Source: an uncultured Shewanella sp. | GTDB lineage: Bacteria > Pseudomonadota > Gammaproteobacteria > Enterobacterales > Shewanellaceae | Direction of reading: 5' to 3' | Assembly (NCBI RefSeq): GCF_947495455.1 | Contig: NZ_CANLZC010000008.1 | Span: 24,107-88,106 of the forward strand | DNA length: 64,000 nt | Shown here: positions 38,183 through 47,440 of the stretch, one piece after another | Layout of the letters: every line of letters starts with the position of its first letter | How positions within the stretch are numbered: the stretch's first letter is position 1 | Program-made: the position numbers and the translations under genes | Notes under the pieces: generated by a model | What the model was told of the DNA's origin: nothing | The model's input: the letters and a program-made list of their open reading frames with translations, nothing else | The model's database searches: none

Positions 38183-39217
38183 TTAGTAGTACTTATCACA
38201 TTCATAAACGGATGTGGATTGATAATGATCACGGGGTTGACTCACATTAGTATAGCGGGTACCTAGCGTATTGGGTCCGTTATTAATGGATTGATTTGCC
38301 ACGGCGCAGGCATCGTCATTACTGTTATTTTCACAAAAATCATCGTAATACAGGCCGTTCATCGCGCCTACAATCACTCCATTGCCTTCTTGACCACATT
38401 GCCATTGAGGCGGCGCTAAGTGCTCCCAATAACTGCGATCGCCAAACAATAGACGCATCATGTCGTCTTCATATAACCCTACCCAGTTAAAGGTCCACAT
38501 AAAGATTGAATTAATATTCTCCATATGCTGAATATCACCGCTGATGGAGTCAAAGGCGTTATTATCGGCGATTAAGCCAAAAGTCCCTATCAAGGGGCCG
38601 CCCACAGACAAACCACACTGAATACCCCATTGGGCACATTGAGCATTGGCGGCTTCGGTATCTGCATTATCATCAACATCGATGATCAGTAGGTTTTCAT
38701 CGTGACCACCTAATTGTGCTAGGTTTTGTTTAATGGCGGTCACGTATGGCGTATTTAACTCAGTTGCAGGATACACACCCCAAAACTTACGCATGCTGCC
38801 ATCGCCTTCACCGACGACGGTTTTGACTGTTTGTCTAATATCGGCATAATCGGCATCGGTTTTAGTGGTTGATTTAATATCAAACCACACTGCTGCAATG
38901 TGCATACTCAGCTCTGCGGCGTTTAAAATCTCAGATAGATTGACGGCAACATCATCGCCATCGTGGTACGCACACCAAGTTTCAGCACAGGTTTTTTCCG
39001 CCGGCACATCATCACGGTGGGTGATATCAATTTCAATGGCATTAATGCTCAAATCATTATTTGCCGCATTGAGTGCCGACATACTGTTAACACGATGGGC
39101 AAATACCCATGCCGCATCTGATGCAACTGCGCTTGTGGTCAAAAATGAGTGACTCAGTGCGCTGGCAGAAATAAGCAAACCTGTTATTAATTTATTTATT
39201 TTATTATACATTTCCAT
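38183..39217 (-). CDS. Secreted sphingomyelinase D/GDPD-like phosphodiesterase
   Basis: 344 residues with a signal peptide (GLLISASALSHSFLTTSAVA, cleavage after ~residue 32). The mature N-terminus WVFAHRVNSMSAL, then AIEIDITHRDD and CAYHDGDD, matches the TIM-barrel metal/catalytic signature of the glycerophosphodiester phosphodiesterase and spider-type sphingomyelinase D group (His, Glu-x-Asp, His). Several Cys suggest disulfides in the C-terminal half. It could cleave phospholipid head groups outside the cell. A strict identification between SMaseD-like and PI-PLC-like subgroups is not possible by eye. Confidence 0.68.
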   Translation of the reverse strand: MEMYNKINKLITGLLISASALSHSFLTTSAVASDAAWVFAHRVNSMSALNAANNDLSINAIEIDITHRDDVPAEKTCAETWCAYHDGDDVAVNLSEILNAAELSMHIAAVWFDIKSTTKTDADYADIRQTVKTVVGEGDGSMRKFWGVYPATELNTPYVTAIKQNLAQLGGHDENLLIIDVDDNADTEAANAQCAQWGIQCGLSVGGPLIGTFGLIADNNAFDSISGDIQHMENINSIFMWTFNWVGLYEDDMMRLLFGDRSYWEHLAPPQWQCGQEGNGVIVGAMNGLYYDDFCENNSNDDACAVANQSINNGPNTLGTRYTNVSQPRDHYQSTSVYECDKYY

Positions 39218-39550
39218 AAATAGACTGAAAGCCGTCGTCTCAGATCAAGGCTACGCAGTGTATTGATTTTTATGAAATGTAGCAAGTTAGTTGTGTTAGT
39301 GTTTTGCAGTGTCAATATTTTGTAGTGTTTTATGCTGGAGCAATCGAGTTAGGATGAACAAAAGTGTGAGTTACAGCTAACACTTGAGGCTCATATTACG
39401 AGGATCTCGAAATGTTTTATAATGAGGTGAGGTTTTAATACATATTAGTGGCGTAAACTTTAGTGTGATCGGTTCACATTCTTTGTAAGTTTAGCCGATA
39501 GACGTGCTCTGATCCGCAAAGTGTCATGTGTCATTTTATTGGGAAAATAT
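39218..39550. other. Intergenic gap
   Basis: About 330 bases with no gene seen. A palindromic TGTGA-N5-TCACA at 39461-39475 resembles a CRP half-site pair but has spacing one base short. Confidence 0.35.
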
Positions 39551-39901
39551 ATGATGAACAATGGATTGCCAACCAAGGTGAGAGAGCTTCATAACCATCA
39601 CTTTGATTTGACTATTTGGAACGAGTTTGTATTTCGAGATGACCAGTACAGATCTCAGTGGAATACAGTACTGCGACATTGCAGTTTCGATTATATGGAG
39701 GCCCATGCTAGCAAAAGTGTGCCTCTTGGTGGGGCTTTTTGGCATGGAGGTGCTCAGACCTTCATTTATAAAGGGAACAATGGGCGTTGGAGGGAGGAAC
39801 TTTCAACAGACGATATTGCTCGATATGAGCAACGTGCTGTATTTGAATTAGGGAGCAACTGTGCTCACTGGCTCGCAACGGGTGAATCAACAGGGCTGTA
39901 A
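39551..39901 (+). pseudogene. C-terminal remnant of a sulfotransferase
   Basis: 117 residues corresponding to the last part of a sulfotransferase-domain protein: SFDYMEAHASKSVPLGGAFWHGG, FIYKGNNGRWREELS and a closing YEQRAVFELGSNCAHWLATG. The N-terminal PAPS-binding domain (5'-phosphosulfate loop) is missing, and nothing upstream in any frame supplies it. GGGA lies before the ATG, so a short protein could still be made, but it cannot be a working sulfotransferase. It is best read as a decayed gene brought in by transfer. Confidence 0.68.
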
Positions 39902-40092
39902 GCTTATGACAAAAATCTATAAAACCAATAATAAATCCTCAAACTGCACTTTAATTGTTCATTCAGTTAGTATTACGCTTGCTGGTGTAGTAATGACTTT
40001 ACATCAATAGATTTTTGGTGATAACATTAAAATTAATCAAATAAAAACATATGGTTGAGTAAGGTCGCTTTCTTAACATAAGAGTGTATATA

Positions 40093-40548
40093 ATGAAATT
40101 AGCTGAAGCTTTGAACAGAAGAGCTGAGATCAGTCAACGTTTACAAGAGTTGAGAGAAAGAACAACTCGAAATGTTTTAGTTCAAGAAGGTGACAAACCT
40201 TCTGAAAATCCTGTTGAGTTACTCAAGCAACAAGAAGCACTATTTTTAGAGTTTGAAAATTTAGTGACTCGTATTAATAAAACAAACAATCAAATTTTAT
40301 TAAGTGACGGCAAGCCCATGGTGCTTGCTTTATCTCAAAGAGAGACGCTTAAACTTAAACATAGCTTGTATAAATCAATTGCTTCTGCAGGAACGCCGCA
40401 AATTTCTCGTTACAGCAATACTGAAATTAAATCTGTTAGCATGATTAATGTGAGCGAGATACAAAATTTTGCAGACAATTATGCGCAACAATTACGGGAA
40501 TTAGACGGAAAAATACAACAGGCAAATTGGAGCAATGATCTAATTTAA
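40093..40548 (+). CDS. DIP1984 family protein
   Basis: 151 residues, helical, beginning MKLAEALNRRAEISQRLQELRER and ending in DNYAQQLRELDGKIQQANW. These are the features of the DIP1984 (septicolysin-like) family. It is a coiled-coil-like small protein found sporadically in bacteria; function unproven. AAGAG lies about 9 bases before the ATG. Confidence 0.72.
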   Translation: MKLAEALNRRAEISQRLQELRERTTRNVLVQEGDKPSENPVELLKQQEALFLEFENLVTRINKTNNQILLSDGKPMVLALSQRETLKLKHSLYKSIASAGTPQISRYSNTEIKSVSMINVSEIQNFADNYAQQLRELDGKIQQANWSNDLI

Positions 40549-40970
40549 CAGGTTCTGTAGTAAAGCGATAAATGTGAGCACAACCCGTCAACTGGGTAAG
40601 TTGAAACCTTGAAGAGTAATGATTTACTCTAGGGCAGCAGGTTGCCCTAACAATTAAAAGATATACCTGTGTATCGTTACATGTGTACCTTTATCTTTTA
40701 TACATTAGAACCGTGTGCTGGTTATCGTTTTATGAGGGTGGGTTAGGGGAACAAACGTTAGAATAGAAAATAGGCGAATTTTAATTGACCATTGTATATA
40801 TGATTTCAGCTTAATAAGCCTGTTTTCATTTTTATGGATTTGATTATGGCATTAACGAAATAAATAAAGCTGTTTCATGCCTTGGTTTTGTGCTCTTGCG
40901 TTATTCATTTTAGCCAAGCATTAATACGTTATTTTTTAGGCGTTAGGTCCAGTAAAAAAATTAATTGCAT
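40549..40970. other. Intergenic stretch with three tandem hairpins
   Basis: About 420 bases without a gene. At 40583-40648 three stems follow one another: ACCC/GGGT, GAGTAA/TTACTC (40614-40619 with 40624-40629) and AGGGCA/TGCCCT (40631-40636 with 40643-40648). They might be a structured RNA; no known class is recognised. Confidence 0.45.
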
Positions 40971-41792
40971 ATGAATAATAAGAAAATATTTAAAACCAGT
41001 TTGATATTGGCATCTGTCATCTTGCTAGCAGCGTGTCATCCCTTTTTGGGAGAGAAAGTAGAAGTGCCGCCTGCCCATGTCGGCAAAGTGTTAACTAAAG
41101 ACGGTTATAAACATGGTGATGTAAACCCGTCACGATTTAGACTTGATAGATGTGTCGCTTATTGTGATTCATTAATTCTATTGGAGATGGCTGACAGAGG
41201 AAAAACAGAATCATTTAAGCTTTTTATGCCAAAAGATCAATTGAATATGGAATTTAATGTTCGAATGACAGTGGCTGTTAATCCAAGAAAAATTGATGAC
41301 ATTTATAAACAAATAGCGCCCGCTAAGGGAAAAATCAGCTTTGATAGTATTTATACTGTGTATGCTCGTCCCATTATCAGAGATGAAGTACGACAGATCA
41401 TGGCTCGGTATTCAATCAATGAAATCGCCTCTAGTAGAGAAAAGATCAGTGATGAGCTATTAACAGCGGTGGAGCGAGCAATGGATGGCTCAGCATTAAC
41501 TGTGAAGCGTTTTGGGCTTGCCGATGTTCAATTCCCTGAGATTATTACCAAAGCTAAAGAAGCTGCGGCGGAACGTCGAGAGCAAATAGAAAGAGAGAAA
41601 GCCGAGTCAACACGAGAAGTGAATGCGATATTAGCTAAGTCTGTGACTGATAAATATTTATCCTATCGTTCACTTGAAGTGCTTGAGAAAATGGCCAAGT
41701 CATCCAATAAGGTGTTTGTGCCAGTGGAGGCGCTGGGCACCATAGGCTTGCAGCAAGATATATTTAAAAGCGCAGTAAAAAACTCAAGATAG
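40971..41792 (+). CDS. SPFH/Band-7 domain lipoprotein
   Basis: 273 residues. The signal sequence ends in LLAAC, a good lipobox. The mature part is an SPFH (stomatin/prohibitin) domain: VEVPPAHVGKVLTKDGYKHG, MPKDQLNMEFNVRMTVAVNP, and VYARPIIRDEVRQIMARYSINEI. It is followed by a charged coiled-coil (~200-225, KAKEAAAERREQIEREKAES). SPFH proteins usually form large membrane rings; a lipoprotein-anchored version facing the periplasm is less common. No partner (NfeD, FtsH) is adjacent. Confidence 0.8.
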   Translation: MNNKKIFKTSLILASVILLAACHPFLGEKVEVPPAHVGKVLTKDGYKHGDVNPSRFRLDRCVAYCDSLILLEMADRGKTESFKLFMPKDQLNMEFNVRMTVAVNPRKIDDIYKQIAPAKGKISFDSIYTVYARPIIRDEVRQIMARYSINEIASSREKISDELLTAVERAMDGSALTVKRFGLADVQFPEIITKAKEAAAERREQIEREKAESTREVNAILAKSVTDKYLSYRSLEVLEKMAKSSNKVFVPVEALGTIGLQQDIFKSAVKNSR

Positions 41793-41954
41793 TCATTCAC
41801 ACAGCAATAATAGTGTAAAGGGGGGGGTTGTCATTCTGTATTATTGTAAAACACTAATGACACATAATGATAAATGATCTTGAAAACCAAACTATAGCCG
41901 GCATTCTCAATAGGTTAAAAAAATAGAAGCTGAAGTTAACTTTTGAATGAGGGA

Positions 41955-43127
41955 TTAACGCTCGGCTTGATAGCAATCGGCCCTATTTTTGCTCATGACA
42001 AATTGCATTAGCTGCATGTAACGGGCTTTAAAACCACCTGCACAGCTTAATAGATAGTAACGCCACATACGATAAAAGCGAGTGTCATATGTGGCGCTTA
42101 AACTCGAGTAGTTTTTAACAAAATTATCATGCCAAGCCATGAGTGTTTTTGCATAATCTGGGCCAAAGTTGTGTACGTCTTCCATAACCAATAACCCTTC
42201 TGCCGCTTTTGATAATTGCGCCACAGAAGGAACTAATCCATTGACAAAAATGTATTTATTAATCCAAGGGTCGCAGGTCGTATTACTGGTGTTATCGACA
42301 ATAGTATGTAACACGGCTAATCCTTGTGTTGCTAAGCTAGCATTTACTTTTTCCATGAAGCGTCGATAATTTTTATAGCCTACGTGTTCTAACATTCCTA
42401 CGGACACAATGCGATCATAATGGCCATTTAGCTCTCGATAATCTTGTAGTTTAAAACAGATATCGAGGTGTTTATATTTTTCTGTTGCATATGCAAACTG
42501 AGCATGGGATATCGTAATGGCGGTGACTGAAACAGAAAAATGCTCTGCCGCATAGGCGGCTAATCCACCCCAGCCACAGCCTATATCTAATAATGTCATA
42601 CCGGGTTCAAGTTTTAATTTACGGCACAGTAAATTCATTTTTGCATCTTGTGCTTGTGTTAATGTTTGAGCTTGCTGCCAATACCCACAGCTATAGCTCA
42701 TGGACTCGTCTAACATTTTTTCAAATAAGTCATTACCGATGTTATAATGTTGTTTTGCTACTGCAAATGAGCGTATGGCCGTTTGTAAATTGAATAACCG
42801 CGCCATCATTAATGGCCATAATAAGCGAAAGCGATTCTTGACATGTTGCTTAAGGTTTGCCAGTAATAATTTTTCAATCAATAAGTCAATACGTTCACAT
42901 TCCCACCAACCTTCCATGTAAGACTCGCCTAAGCCTAAATTTCCTTGATGGATAACGCGATGAAAAAACTTGGGATTGTTAACTTGTATATCATAGGCTT
43001 GATTGCCATTGACATGAACACCACTGGGTTTTATCAGTGATTCAAAGTGTTTTTTGGCTGCTAAGTGGCGAGGTTTAACAATGATAGGGTTAGATGAAGC
43101 GCTATTAGAATAATTGAGATTGACCAT
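41955..43127 (-). CDS. cfa: Cyclopropane-fatty-acyl-phospholipid synthase
   Basis: 390 residues. An N-terminal lipid-binding domain (~1-110) precedes an AdoMet methyltransferase core, with HYNIGNDLFEKMLDESMSYSCGYW (substrate region) and LDIGCGWGGLAAYAAEHF (AdoMet motif I). A later SVGMLEHVGYKNYRRF contains the catalytic His/Glu. It adds a methylene from AdoMet across double bonds in membrane phospholipids, commonly in stationary phase or under stress. The next gene upstream on this strand is AidB-like. Confidence 0.95.
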   Translation of the reverse strand: MVNLNYSNSASSNPIIVKPRHLAAKKHFESLIKPSGVHVNGNQAYDIQVNNPKFFHRVIHQGNLGLGESYMEGWWECERIDLLIEKLLLANLKQHVKNRFRLLWPLMMARLFNLQTAIRSFAVAKQHYNIGNDLFEKMLDESMSYSCGYWQQAQTLTQAQDAKMNLLCRKLKLEPGMTLLDIGCGWGGLAAYAAEHFSVSVTAITISHAQFAYATEKYKHLDICFKLQDYRELNGHYDRIVSVGMLEHVGYKNYRRFMEKVNASLATQGLAVLHTIVDNTSNTTCDPWINKYIFVNGLVPSVAQLSKAAEGLLVMEDVHNFGPDYAKTLMAWHDNFVKNYSSLSATYDTRFYRMWRYYLLSCAGGFKARYMQLMQFVMSKNRADCYQAER

Positions 43128-43168
43128 AAGATGATGGATCCTTTTACAGGGCTTATCGATTACTCAGG

Positions 43169-44818
43169 TTAATGTAAAATATCGTTTAAAATATCCGTTA
43201 TCGCAACTGGATCAGTTAATCCGCCATACACACCTAGACATTCTCCAGTTAATCTATTTTGGCAAAATTGCTGTGCAATGGTGTCGGGTTGATGTATCAA
43301 CATGAGTGCTGCTTGCCAAATCAATGCTAATTTATTAGCCAAAATACGTGAAGATAAAACAGAAGCGGGGTTTTGTTGACTGTCCGTCAGTTGTTTTTTT
43401 ATTGCGTTTAGATAAGTATCAAATAGTATAGACCTTCCTTTACTTTGGCTAAGATGATTAATAAACGTTTGGATCACATCCGGTTCTTTTAATAATAATC
43501 GAAATAGATCTAAGCACTGTACATTTGCGCTGCCTTCCCACAGAGAGTTGACAGGAGCCTCACGATATAGGCGGGGTAAAATGGATTCTTCTATATATCC
43601 TCCGCCCCCTAAACATTCGGCCGCTTCAGTGACGAGGGAGGAGGCTCGTTTACAAATCCAGTATTTGCCTAGACAACACCCGATACGAAACAGTCGCTGC
43701 TCATTCTTATCTTGTGGCTTGTTCAGGCATTGTGCCAATCTCATACCGACTAATAACGCGGCGTTGCTATCTAAGGCCATATCCGCCAGTACATTACGCA
43801 TTAAGGGTTGATCAATGAGGTATTGATGTTTGACCTTTCTATACTGGCAATGGTGATAGGCTTGAACTAAGCTTTGGCGCATCAGTGCCGCCGAGCCTAA
43901 AATACAATCAAAGCGAGTGAGGTTAACCATTTTCATTATGGTGTTAATGCCTTGTCCAGGTGCTGAGAGTAAGTAAGCTTGACTATGATCGAACTCAACT
44001 TCACAAGAGGCATTACTGCGATTGCCTAATTTATCTTTGAGGCGCTGAATTTGAAAGTGATTGCGTTGATTGTTATTCAACCACCTAGGCAGTAAAAAGC
44101 AAGACAAGCCTTGATCTAATTGTGCCAAGACTAGAAAAGCATCAGACATGGGCGCTGAACAAAACCACTTATGTCCGGTGATCTGGTAGCTGGCATGTTT
44201 AGCATAGTATCGTTTGGCTATGCTAGTATTTGATTTTACATCACTGCCTCCTTGTTTTTCAGTCATCGCCATGCCAATGGTGATCCCTTTTTTTTGTGTG
44301 ACGGGTAAGGGGTTAGGATCGTAGTGATCAGATAAGAGTTTGCTATGCCATTCTGATGTTGGTAGAGGCGCATTGGTTAAGGCCGCTGTACTGGCGAAGG
44401 TCATAGTAATAGGGCAGGCTGTTCCTGCTTCAGCTTGGGCATGCAAATAAAACAATGCTGCTCGCATAGTCTGCGCGCCTTGTCTTGGCAATGCCCAAGG
44501 TAAATTATGCAAACGGTATTTGACTGCTTGCTGCATAATATGATGATAGGCTGGATGATAGTAAACTTCATCGATACGATGACCAAAACGATCAAAGCTG
44601 CGCAGTTCTGGAGGATACCGATTGGCTTCAAAACCCCACTCAAACATTTTCCCCCCCACTAAACAACCATACTCATATAATTGTTTATTTCCCCAATCAG
44701 CGCCGTAATAGTTAACTTGTTGTTGCAGTAAAGGATCGGTAAGAAACGCATTATAAGGGGTTAACTCGGGTGCTTGGTTAAATACCCTATGGATGATTTG
44801 TTGTGATTTTGATTGCAC
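43169..44818 (-). CDS. AidB-like acyl-CoA dehydrogenase
   Basis: 549 residues, longer than ordinary acyl-CoA dehydrogenases and typical of AidB. It has the FAD-binding core with AMTEKQGGSDVKSNTS, the CEVEFD segment, and the C-terminal AECLGGGGYIEESILPRLYREAPVNSLWEGSANVQCLD that is distinctive for the isovaleryl-CoA-dehydrogenase/AidB clade. AidB in E. coli is an adaptive-response protein that binds DNA and protects against alkylation. The DNA-binding C-terminal domain seems present. It lies 41 bases from cfa and probably shares its transcript. Confidence 0.88.
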   Translation of the reverse strand: MQSKSQQIIHRVFNQAPELTPYNAFLTDPLLQQQVNYYGADWGNKQLYEYGCLVGGKMFEWGFEANRYPPELRSFDRFGHRIDEVYYHPAYHHIMQQAVKYRLHNLPWALPRQGAQTMRAALFYLHAQAEAGTACPITMTFASTAALTNAPLPTSEWHSKLLSDHYDPNPLPVTQKKGITIGMAMTEKQGGSDVKSNTSIAKRYYAKHASYQITGHKWFCSAPMSDAFLVLAQLDQGLSCFLLPRWLNNNQRNHFQIQRLKDKLGNRSNASCEVEFDHSQAYLLSAPGQGINTIMKMVNLTRFDCILGSAALMRQSLVQAYHHCQYRKVKHQYLIDQPLMRNVLADMALDSNAALLVGMRLAQCLNKPQDKNEQRLFRIGCCLGKYWICKRASSLVTEAAECLGGGGYIEESILPRLYREAPVNSLWEGSANVQCLDLFRLLLKEPDVIQTFINHLSQSKGRSILFDTYLNAIKKQLTDSQQNPASVLSSRILANKLALIWQAALMLIHQPDTIAQQFCQNRLTGECLGVYGGLTDPVAITDILNDILH

Positions 44819-44963
44819 TTGATCTACTCCCTGAAATGAATGTGATGGTCTCGTTTTAAAAGGAGAATTTTCTTATGAGTACTAAAGTCTAGCGGCTATC
44901 ATAAAAAAATGAAGGAGGTCAATGGAAAGGGTTGCAGTGCCGTTTAAATATGAGATGGGGATA

Positions 44964-44996
44964 AACAATATCGAGCCATATCAGCTCGATATTGTT
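44964..44996 (-). terminator. Hairpin terminator downstream of the leukocidin-like gene
   Basis: A 13-bp perfect stem, AACAATATCGAGC with its complement 44984-44996, lies after the minus-strand toxin-like gene. T-rich sequence follows on that strand. Confidence 0.65.
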
Positions 44997-45071
44997 CATA
45001 TACTCAAGATAGAAGACTTAGATAAAAGACTTAGCTTGATTGGCTTCTATGATATTAATAGTGACTGTTGA

Positions 45072-46685
45072 TTATGAGCTGCTTGGTGCATGCAGTTGTG
45101 AGGTATCAAAAGAGCCCGAGGCAAAGGTAAAGGTATCATAGAAATGATGCCCACTGGCACCATAACATTGTACTAAGCCACACCATGCTGCTCCATCTGT
45201 GTCATATACATCTCTAAAGGTATAGGCCACTGACACGTCAAAATTGAAATCGCCACTGACGTTGCTATCGGCGCCTTCCCAAGCGGCTTCAGAAGAATAG
45301 GTGAAGCCATCTTTAGACAGACTAGGTACGCTGTGCAGTTTGCCGCTAGTCTTGTCTTTCATCCAGCTATAATCATGGATATATTTGTTTTGCTTCATAT
45401 CCCAAGAATAGCCATAGTCGACCTCTTTGGCTGTGGTCTTCCAGTCTGATAATTCTTGTGTTTGACTGCGATCGGTTGAATATTCAAGATCGCCGCCATC
45501 ATTGCCCACCTTAAAGCTCACCCCTGATGTGGTTTCAATTTCTGATTTATTATTGGCATCTTGAGGATAATATTTATAGGGACTCATGCCGGCAGCATCA
45601 TCTTGAGATACCACAATACTGGGGACGATCTCTTCTAAAAAATAACCTCTGTGATGATTACTGTCATGGACTAATGTTGGCGCTGCGGAGCCATAAGGAC
45701 TAATAAAAATGGTTTTGAAATCTTCACTGTTAAGGGCATTATAATAGGCGCCAAAGGTATAGCCAGTGCCGATAATATAAGACACATCACTGTTATCGAT
45801 TTCATCAACCACATTGGTGCCTGAGCTTTGATTGTTAGACACAGTTTCAGTTGTGTCGGTGAGATCAGAATAAGTGACCATGATTTTTTGAATAAAGGCG
45901 GCGTAACAATAACCGTCATTGGCTTCATCTGTGGTGCATGAATAGCCGTTTTCACCGCCAGAAATGCCACTGCTATCAGAATCTGTTAATAATGTATTTG
46001 CCTGGTTAGTATTGGTACTGCTGACGCTATTTGACTGAGTTGTGCTATTAGAAGTCGTGCTGCTGGTTGTTGCAGTGTTGACGACAGCATGGGTAAACAT
46101 ATCATCTAAATTCTGTGTGATGCCAGTGAGTAATGCTTGACGTTTAGTGTCGCTGAGATCATTGAGTGAAACCACCGCCGTAGTATTAGCGGCTAAGGAA
46201 TTTGCATCCGCATTTAAATTAGAGTCAGTTGAGGCATTGCTTAAATCTGTCAGGCTGTTAAAGGTTTGAATTAAATCTGGCTTGTCTTTTTGAGGGCTAA
46301 TAATGACAACAGGCGCATTAAATGTTAAAGGGTAACCCTTTATATGTTGTTTGGTCATATTTTCAAATATGACAGGTTTATTGAGTTTTCTCGCTTCTGC
46401 CAAATAAGCGTCAATGGTGCTGTTATCTGCATTACTGCCAGATAAGTCAGCATAAATAAGATCGGCTTGTTTGACTTGACTATCAATATTTTTCGTATCA
46501 AGGGAGTTATTGGCAGCACTGCTAATTAAATTACCATAGTGACTTTGTAAGGTATCGGTTAAATAACTTTCTCCATTACTAATGTTGAGCACATTTTTAT
46601 TTAAGGTAGCGGCGCTTGCATAGGCATTTATGCTTAATAACCCTACAAGTAAGCTTAATTTTTTGGGATTCATTCTCATTATCAT
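45072..46685 (-). CDS. Candidate leukocidin/cytolysin-family beta-barrel pore-forming toxin
   Basis: 537 residues with an N-terminal signal peptide (~residues 6-25, ending AYASA). The N-terminal ~220 residues are unlike classical toxins and end in a Ser/Thr/Asn-rich linker. The C-terminal ~300 residues resemble the leukocidin/hemolysin fold, in particular Vibrio cholerae cytolysin: GVSFKVGNDGGDLEYSTDRSQTQELSDWKTT as the prestem region, SWDMKQNKY, and DFNFDVSVAYTFRDVYDTDG near the rim. This family forms oligomeric membrane pores. Similarity was judged by eye, so the call is provisional. A hairpin terminator follows. No ribosome-binding site is clear at the first ATG; ATG 46679 or 46673 could be the true start. 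Confidence 0.5.
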   Translation of the reverse strand: MIMRMNPKKLSLLVGLLSINAYASAATLNKNVLNISNGESYLTDTLQSHYGNLISSAANNSLDTKNIDSQVKQADLIYADLSGSNADNSTIDAYLAEARKLNKPVIFENMTKQHIKGYPLTFNAPVVIISPQKDKPDLIQTFNSLTDLSNASTDSNLNADANSLAANTTAVVSLNDLSDTKRQALLTGITQNLDDMFTHAVVNTATTSSTTSNSTTQSNSVSSTNTNQANTLLTDSDSSGISGGENGYSCTTDEANDGYCYAAFIQKIMVTYSDLTDTTETVSNNQSSGTNVVDEIDNSDVSYIIGTGYTFGAYYNALNSEDFKTIFISPYGSAAPTLVHDSNHHRGYFLEEIVPSIVVSQDDAAGMSPYKYYPQDANNKSEIETTSGVSFKVGNDGGDLEYSTDRSQTQELSDWKTTAKEVDYGYSWDMKQNKYIHDYSWMKDKTSGKLHSVPSLSKDGFTYSSEAAWEGADSNVSGDFNFDVSVAYTFRDVYDTDGAAWCGLVQCYGASGHHFYDTFTFASGSFDTSQLHAPSSS

Positions 46686-47440
46686 GATATTGACTTAATT
46701 TTTTATAAATTAGTGTTTAAATCAGATGATTATATTATCTGATTCATTCTCAATTAATGCATGGTGAACTTATTTTTATCATTGAGTCATGCATCGGTGG
46801 AAATATAATAAGTGACATTTAAAATAAAGGTGGTTGGTAAGTGAAAGAATATTTAAATAGCTAATAAGGAACTTAGAAAGAATATGATATTATTTCTGCT
46901 TCTAATTGTTTGTTTTATTATTTTTTTAGAGTTAGCTTTTTATTTTTTATTTTCATGAACAAATAAAAGTTATTTATTTTAATTTTAATGTAATGATTAT
47001 ATTGTTGTGAGATAAGGTCTATTACTTTAATGTAACAATATTTTATATTATTAAAGCTTGTTACTAATAAGTCATGATAATAACTTAATCGATATAAGTT
47101 TCAAATTTTTGCGACTTAACCGATATAGTTTTAGGTTGGATGTGGCTTTATTTTGTATTGGCTCATTTTGAATTCTTATAAGCCGAAGTACAATGACAGT
47201 AATTCGGCTTTATATCACCATTTGATGTTTACAGTGCTATTTATTTCTCGTTTCTTACTCACTTTTTTTGGACTGTGAATTGAGCATTTATTTACCTAGA
47301 TTGGTATGAATTGTCATTGTTCATTATGACTAAATTTTTTCGTTCGCAGTATGATGAAGCTAATGTCGAGGAGCTAGGGTTTAGTCTTGGGCTGAACTGT
47401 GGTATTTTTCACGACTTTTTGATTGGGTAGGGCGAGAGCG
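46686..47440. other. AT-rich promoter region with an inverted repeat and a direct repeat
   Basis: About 750 bases without a gene. AATCAGAT (46720-46727) and ATCTGATT (46737-46744) form an 8-bp inverted repeat just upstream of the toxin-like gene. ACTTAA(T/C)CGATATA recurs at 47083 and 47114, and AAGCCGAA/TTCGGCTT (47180-47210) forms a stem. Confidence 0.45.

Noticed and set aside
39461..39475. TGTGA-TCGGT-TCACA as a CRP site
   Set aside because: The spacer is 5 rather than 6 bases and flanking positions do not fit well; kept only as a remark.
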